Below, in pieces: positions 3,897 through 5,945 of a stretch of DNA of 5,945 nt. The translations under genes and the position numbers were made by a program. The notes beneath the pieces are model-generated. The model ran no database searches and was not told the DNA's origin. It saw nothing but the letters and a program-made list of their open reading frames with translations. Numbering within the stretch: the stretch's first letter is position 1; the number at the start of each line of letters is the position of its first letter. The DNA comes from Nitrospirota bacterium (GTDB lineage: Bacteria; Nitrospirota_A; Leptospirillia; Leptospirillales; Leptospirillaceae), in the NCBI GenBank assembly GCA_021838765.1, contig JAKCCY010000157.1, forward strand, positions 1-5,945, read 5' to 3'.

Positions 3897-5783
3897 TCAG
3901 GGATCGGTTGGATTAAGGCTCGCCAAGTCATCGAAAAACCCTCTGGAGCGTCGGGGAGGGAATGCGAGGGGAACCTCATTCCCCATTGGGCATATCCCTA
4001 AAGAACACCGCTTTTCGATAATATGTTCTTTCCACTCTTCTGCAAACTTTTCAATCGAGTCCAGCGGGATGTTGGGAGCGGTTATCCCTAGACCGCAGAT
4101 GGAAGCTTCCACCATGTAATCCCCGAGAACTTTCAAATAGTGGAGATGCTCCTCTTGCCCTTTCCCCTGCACAATTTTCACCATGATTTCGTACATGTCT
4201 TCAGTCCCCTCCCTACAGGGAGTGCATTGGCCGCAGGACTCATGATGAAAAAATGCCGATATCCAATATGCCAGATCTACCATGCATACGCTTTTATCGA
4301 TCACGATGACCGATGCCGAACCCAAAAATGTGCCGACCTCTTTAAGGGTTGGATAATCAAGTGACAGATCGATCTGATGAGGCAAAAGCAACTTGCTGAC
4401 GTGTCCGGCTGGCAACACTGCTTTCAGGTCCAGATTGTCTGGGACTCCTCCTCCCAGATCGTAAATCAGTTCCCGGAGTGTTTTCCCGAACGGGATTTCG
4501 TAAAGACCGGGCCTCCGGACGCGGCCAGAAAGGCAAAACAGTTTCGTCCCGGGCGTTCGGGCGTCACCCTGCCGAGAGAACCACTCGCCGCCTTTTTCAA
4601 GGATAACGGGGATATTGGCCAATGTCTCTACATTCGAAACATCGGTAGGATTCTGCCAGATTCCTTTTTCTGAAACATGGGGAGGCTTGTTGCGAGGAAA
4701 ACCTCTTTTGCCCTCCAGACTTTCAATCAGTGATGTCTCCTCCCCACAGATGTAGGCTCCTGCTCCACGATAGAGACGAATACGAAAGGAGAAATTCGTC
4801 CCTAGAATTCGATCCCCAATGAGTCCATTTTCCTCTGCATCGATAATTGCTTTTTCCAGAATCCGATAAGAATGAGGATATTCCGAGCGGATATAAATGT
4901 ACCCTGTTTCTGTTCCCATGGTGTAGGCCGAGATCAGCATCCCTTCCAGCAAAAGATGGGGATCCCTTTCCATGATGTATCGGTCCTTGAATGTTCCAGG
5001 CTCTCCTTCATCCGCATTGCAAATGAGATATCGTGGTTTGCTCTGGGATCGAACACTCTGGTATTTCCGGGAGGTGGAGAATGCTGCTCCTCCCCTCCCA
5101 GACAGACCGGAGCGTTCAATTTCGGAGAGAACCGCTTCGGGTGACATGGAGCGAAGGACTCGTTCGAATGCCTGATAGCCGCCCTTTGCACGATAGTCCT
5201 CAAACGTTATTGTCGTCTCTGATGTCAGGCCTGAGAAGATCGTGGGTTCATTGAGCATCGGCTTTCCCAGCACATGGACAGGCTGGCATGTAAGATTCTT
5301 TCTGTAAGACTCCAAAAGAGATGGAATCTCCTCAGGCCTAACTTTGGTATGGGTATCTTCATCGATTATGAAACAAGGCGAGTCGGCGCATTGTCCTATG
5401 CATTGGGATTGCCGGAGAGAAAATAAGCCGTCAGATGAGGTTTCTTCGAGACCGATCCCAAGGTGGTCAGAAAAAGCCTTCAGAAGTTTACGGGCTCCAT
5501 TGAGGAGACAAGGGGTGGTCAGACACACCTGTATAACATGTTTCCCCATGGGGTGAAAGGAAAAGTGCTGGTAAAATGTTCCGATCGAGACAATCTCTGA
5601 AACCTCGAGATAATGTTCGTTTGGCATCTGTCCCGTTACTCTTCCGATCTTCTTGATGTCTTCGAATGAAATGAAGTTCTTTTCTTCCATACACTTGTGG
5701 AAGAGGGGCAGTGTGGCCTGTTGAGGCTTTTCCCACTGTCGAACTTCTTTCAAGAATTCTTCGTCTCCAGGCTGTATGAACAC
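3897..5783 (-). CDS. nuoEF: NADH dehydrogenase subunit, NuoE-NuoF fusion (FMN, [2Fe-2S] and [4Fe-4S] binding)
   Basis: The product has about 628 residues from the GTG start, close to E. coli NuoE plus NuoF. Residues about 10-165 are NuoE-like: a helical bundle, then a thioredoxin-fold [2Fe-2S] site with C87, C92, C128 and C132. NuoF begins about 180. It shows the flavin/NADH loop at 229-241, N-A-D-E-G-E-P-G-T-F-K-D-R at 256-268, G-A-G-A-Y-I-C-G-E-E at 340-349, and [4Fe-4S] ligands C517, C520, C523 and C563. The expected role is to oxidise NADH via FMN and pass electrons along the clusters. The partner complex is uncertain: complex I, or a soluble hydrogenase or formate dehydrogenase (HoxF and FdsB are related fusions). 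The loop reads GRGGAAFSTSRKY where GRGGAGFPTGxKW is usual. The 65-residue tail after C563 holds two more cysteines (593, 598). An in-frame ATG at 5807 lacks a good ribosome site; GGGGAGG lies 7 nt before the GTG. Confidence 0.92.
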   Translation of the reverse strand: MFIQPGDEEFLKEVRQWEKPQQATLPLFHKCMEEKNFISFEDIKKIGRVTGQMPNEHYLEVSEIVSIGTFYQHFSFHPMGKHVIQVCLTTPCLLNGARKLLKAFSDHLGIGLEETSSDGLFSLRQSQCIGQCADSPCFIIDEDTHTKVRPEEIPSLLESYRKNLTCQPVHVLGKPMLNEPTIFSGLTSETTITFEDYRAKGGYQAFERVLRSMSPEAVLSEIERSGLSGRGGAAFSTSRKYQSVRSQSKPRYLICNADEGEPGTFKDRYIMERDPHLLLEGMLISAYTMGTETGYIYIRSEYPHSYRILEKAIIDAEENGLIGDRILGTNFSFRIRLYRGAGAYICGEETSLIESLEGKRGFPRNKPPHVSEKGIWQNPTDVSNVETLANIPVILEKGGEWFSRQGDARTPGTKLFCLSGRVRRPGLYEIPFGKTLRELIYDLGGGVPDNLDLKAVLPAGHVSKLLLPHQIDLSLDYPTLKEVGTFLGSASVIVIDKSVCMVDLAYWISAFFHHESCGQCTPCREGTEDMYEIMVKIVQGKGQEEHLHYLKVLGDYMVEASICGLGITAPNIPLDSIEKFAEEWKEHIIEKRCSLGICPMGNEVPLAFPPRRSRGFFDDLASLNPTDP

Positions 5784-5790
5784 GCTCGTT

Positions 5791-5797
5791 CCTCCCC
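5791..5797 (-). promoter_or_regulatory. Shine-Dalgarno that decides the start of the NuoE-NuoF fusion
   Basis: The minus strand reads GGGGAGG, then AACGAGC (7 nt), then GTG at 5783. This is a strong, well-spaced site. The in-frame ATG 24 nt earlier has only GAGCTCC before it. NuoE-like similarity also does not need the eight extra residues. Confidence 0.6.
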
Positions 5798-5875
5798 GTG
5801 CTGTCATGGAGCTCAGAGCGCTTCCCTCATACCCGAGCGGCAGAGCTCTATGCTGAGTAGTTTTCGGTCGGTTTC

Positions 5876-5944
5876 CTAGAAATATCCCAGGAACAAATCG
5901 GTATGAACCTGTTCCTCAAGGATTCCAAGTTCAAAAAGGGCGTT
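5876..5944 (-). CDS. 3' end of an upstream gene of the same operon, unidentified
   Basis: One minus-strand frame entering from the right edge is open for 22 codons and stops at TAG 5876-5878. It reads N-A-L-F-E-L-G-I-L-E-E-Q-V-H-T-D and ends L-F-L-G-Y-F. The composition (Leu/Glu rich, amphipathic) is protein-like, more so than the other minus-strand frame open here, which continues to about 5846. If real, the gene ends about 92 nt before the GTG of the NuoE-NuoF fusion and would be its upstream operon neighbour. Too little is visible to name it. Confidence 0.35.
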   Translation of the reverse strand, partial: NALFELGILEEQVHTDLFLGYF

Positions 5945-5945
5945 T

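Noticed and set aside
4934..5203. 89-codon minus-strand frame and plus-strand frames within 3897-5783
   Set aside because: They overlap the fully supported NuoE-NuoF coding sequence in other frames and lack motifs.
1..5945. CRISPR array, tRNA, rRNA or riboswitch
   Set aside because: No regular repeat-spacer pattern, cloverleaf or known riboswitch core was seen by eye on either strand.

Overview
The window divides into two contrasting halves. From position 1 to about 3150 it is a graveyard of mobile DNA. It holds the tail of an integrase-type transposase, the 3' end of a group II intron (maturase end plus readable domains V and VI), a decayed IS110-family transposase gene, a truncated IS3-family element with an intact first ORF, and a badly broken DUF4338 (DruA-like) reading frame. 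From 3304 to the right edge the minus strand carries ordinary, well-preserved genes: a fused NuoE-NuoF NADH-oxidising subunit followed 26 bp later by a DUF488 gene, with the 3' end of one more same-strand gene at the edge.

The organism is a bacterium: Shine-Dalgarno sequences are clear, and the insertion elements and group II intron are of bacterial types. The mix of relics and the Nuo-type fusion would fit an environmental or acidophilic bacterium such as a Leptospirillum-like member of the Nitrospirota. That is an impression from memory of similar proteins and was not tested.

Layout: 3-209 integrase C-terminus (+); 308-643 maturase C-terminus (+); 650-724 intron domains V and VI, with the 3' splice site after 724; 725-873 leader of the IS110 gene; 874-1949 IS110 transposase pseudogene (+, three in-frame stops and one frameshift); 1950-2332 no gene, but a strongly paired stretch near its end; about 2333-2711 IS3 remnant (-) with an A8 frameshift site at the end of orfA; 2718-3150 DUF4338 pseudogene (+), rebuilt here from three frames; 3225-3276 hairpin; 3304-3870 DUF488 (-); 3897-5783 NuoE-NuoF fusion (-); 5876-5944 end of an upstream gene (-).

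The two intact genes are probably co-transcribed from a promoter outside the window. The fusion would oxidise NADH through FMN and pass electrons to its Fe-S clusters, as part of complex I or a related soluble dehydrogenase. Its glycine-rich loop departs from the usual sequence. No complete defence system, CRISPR array, tRNA or rRNA was seen; the DruA-like relic is a solitary dead fragment.
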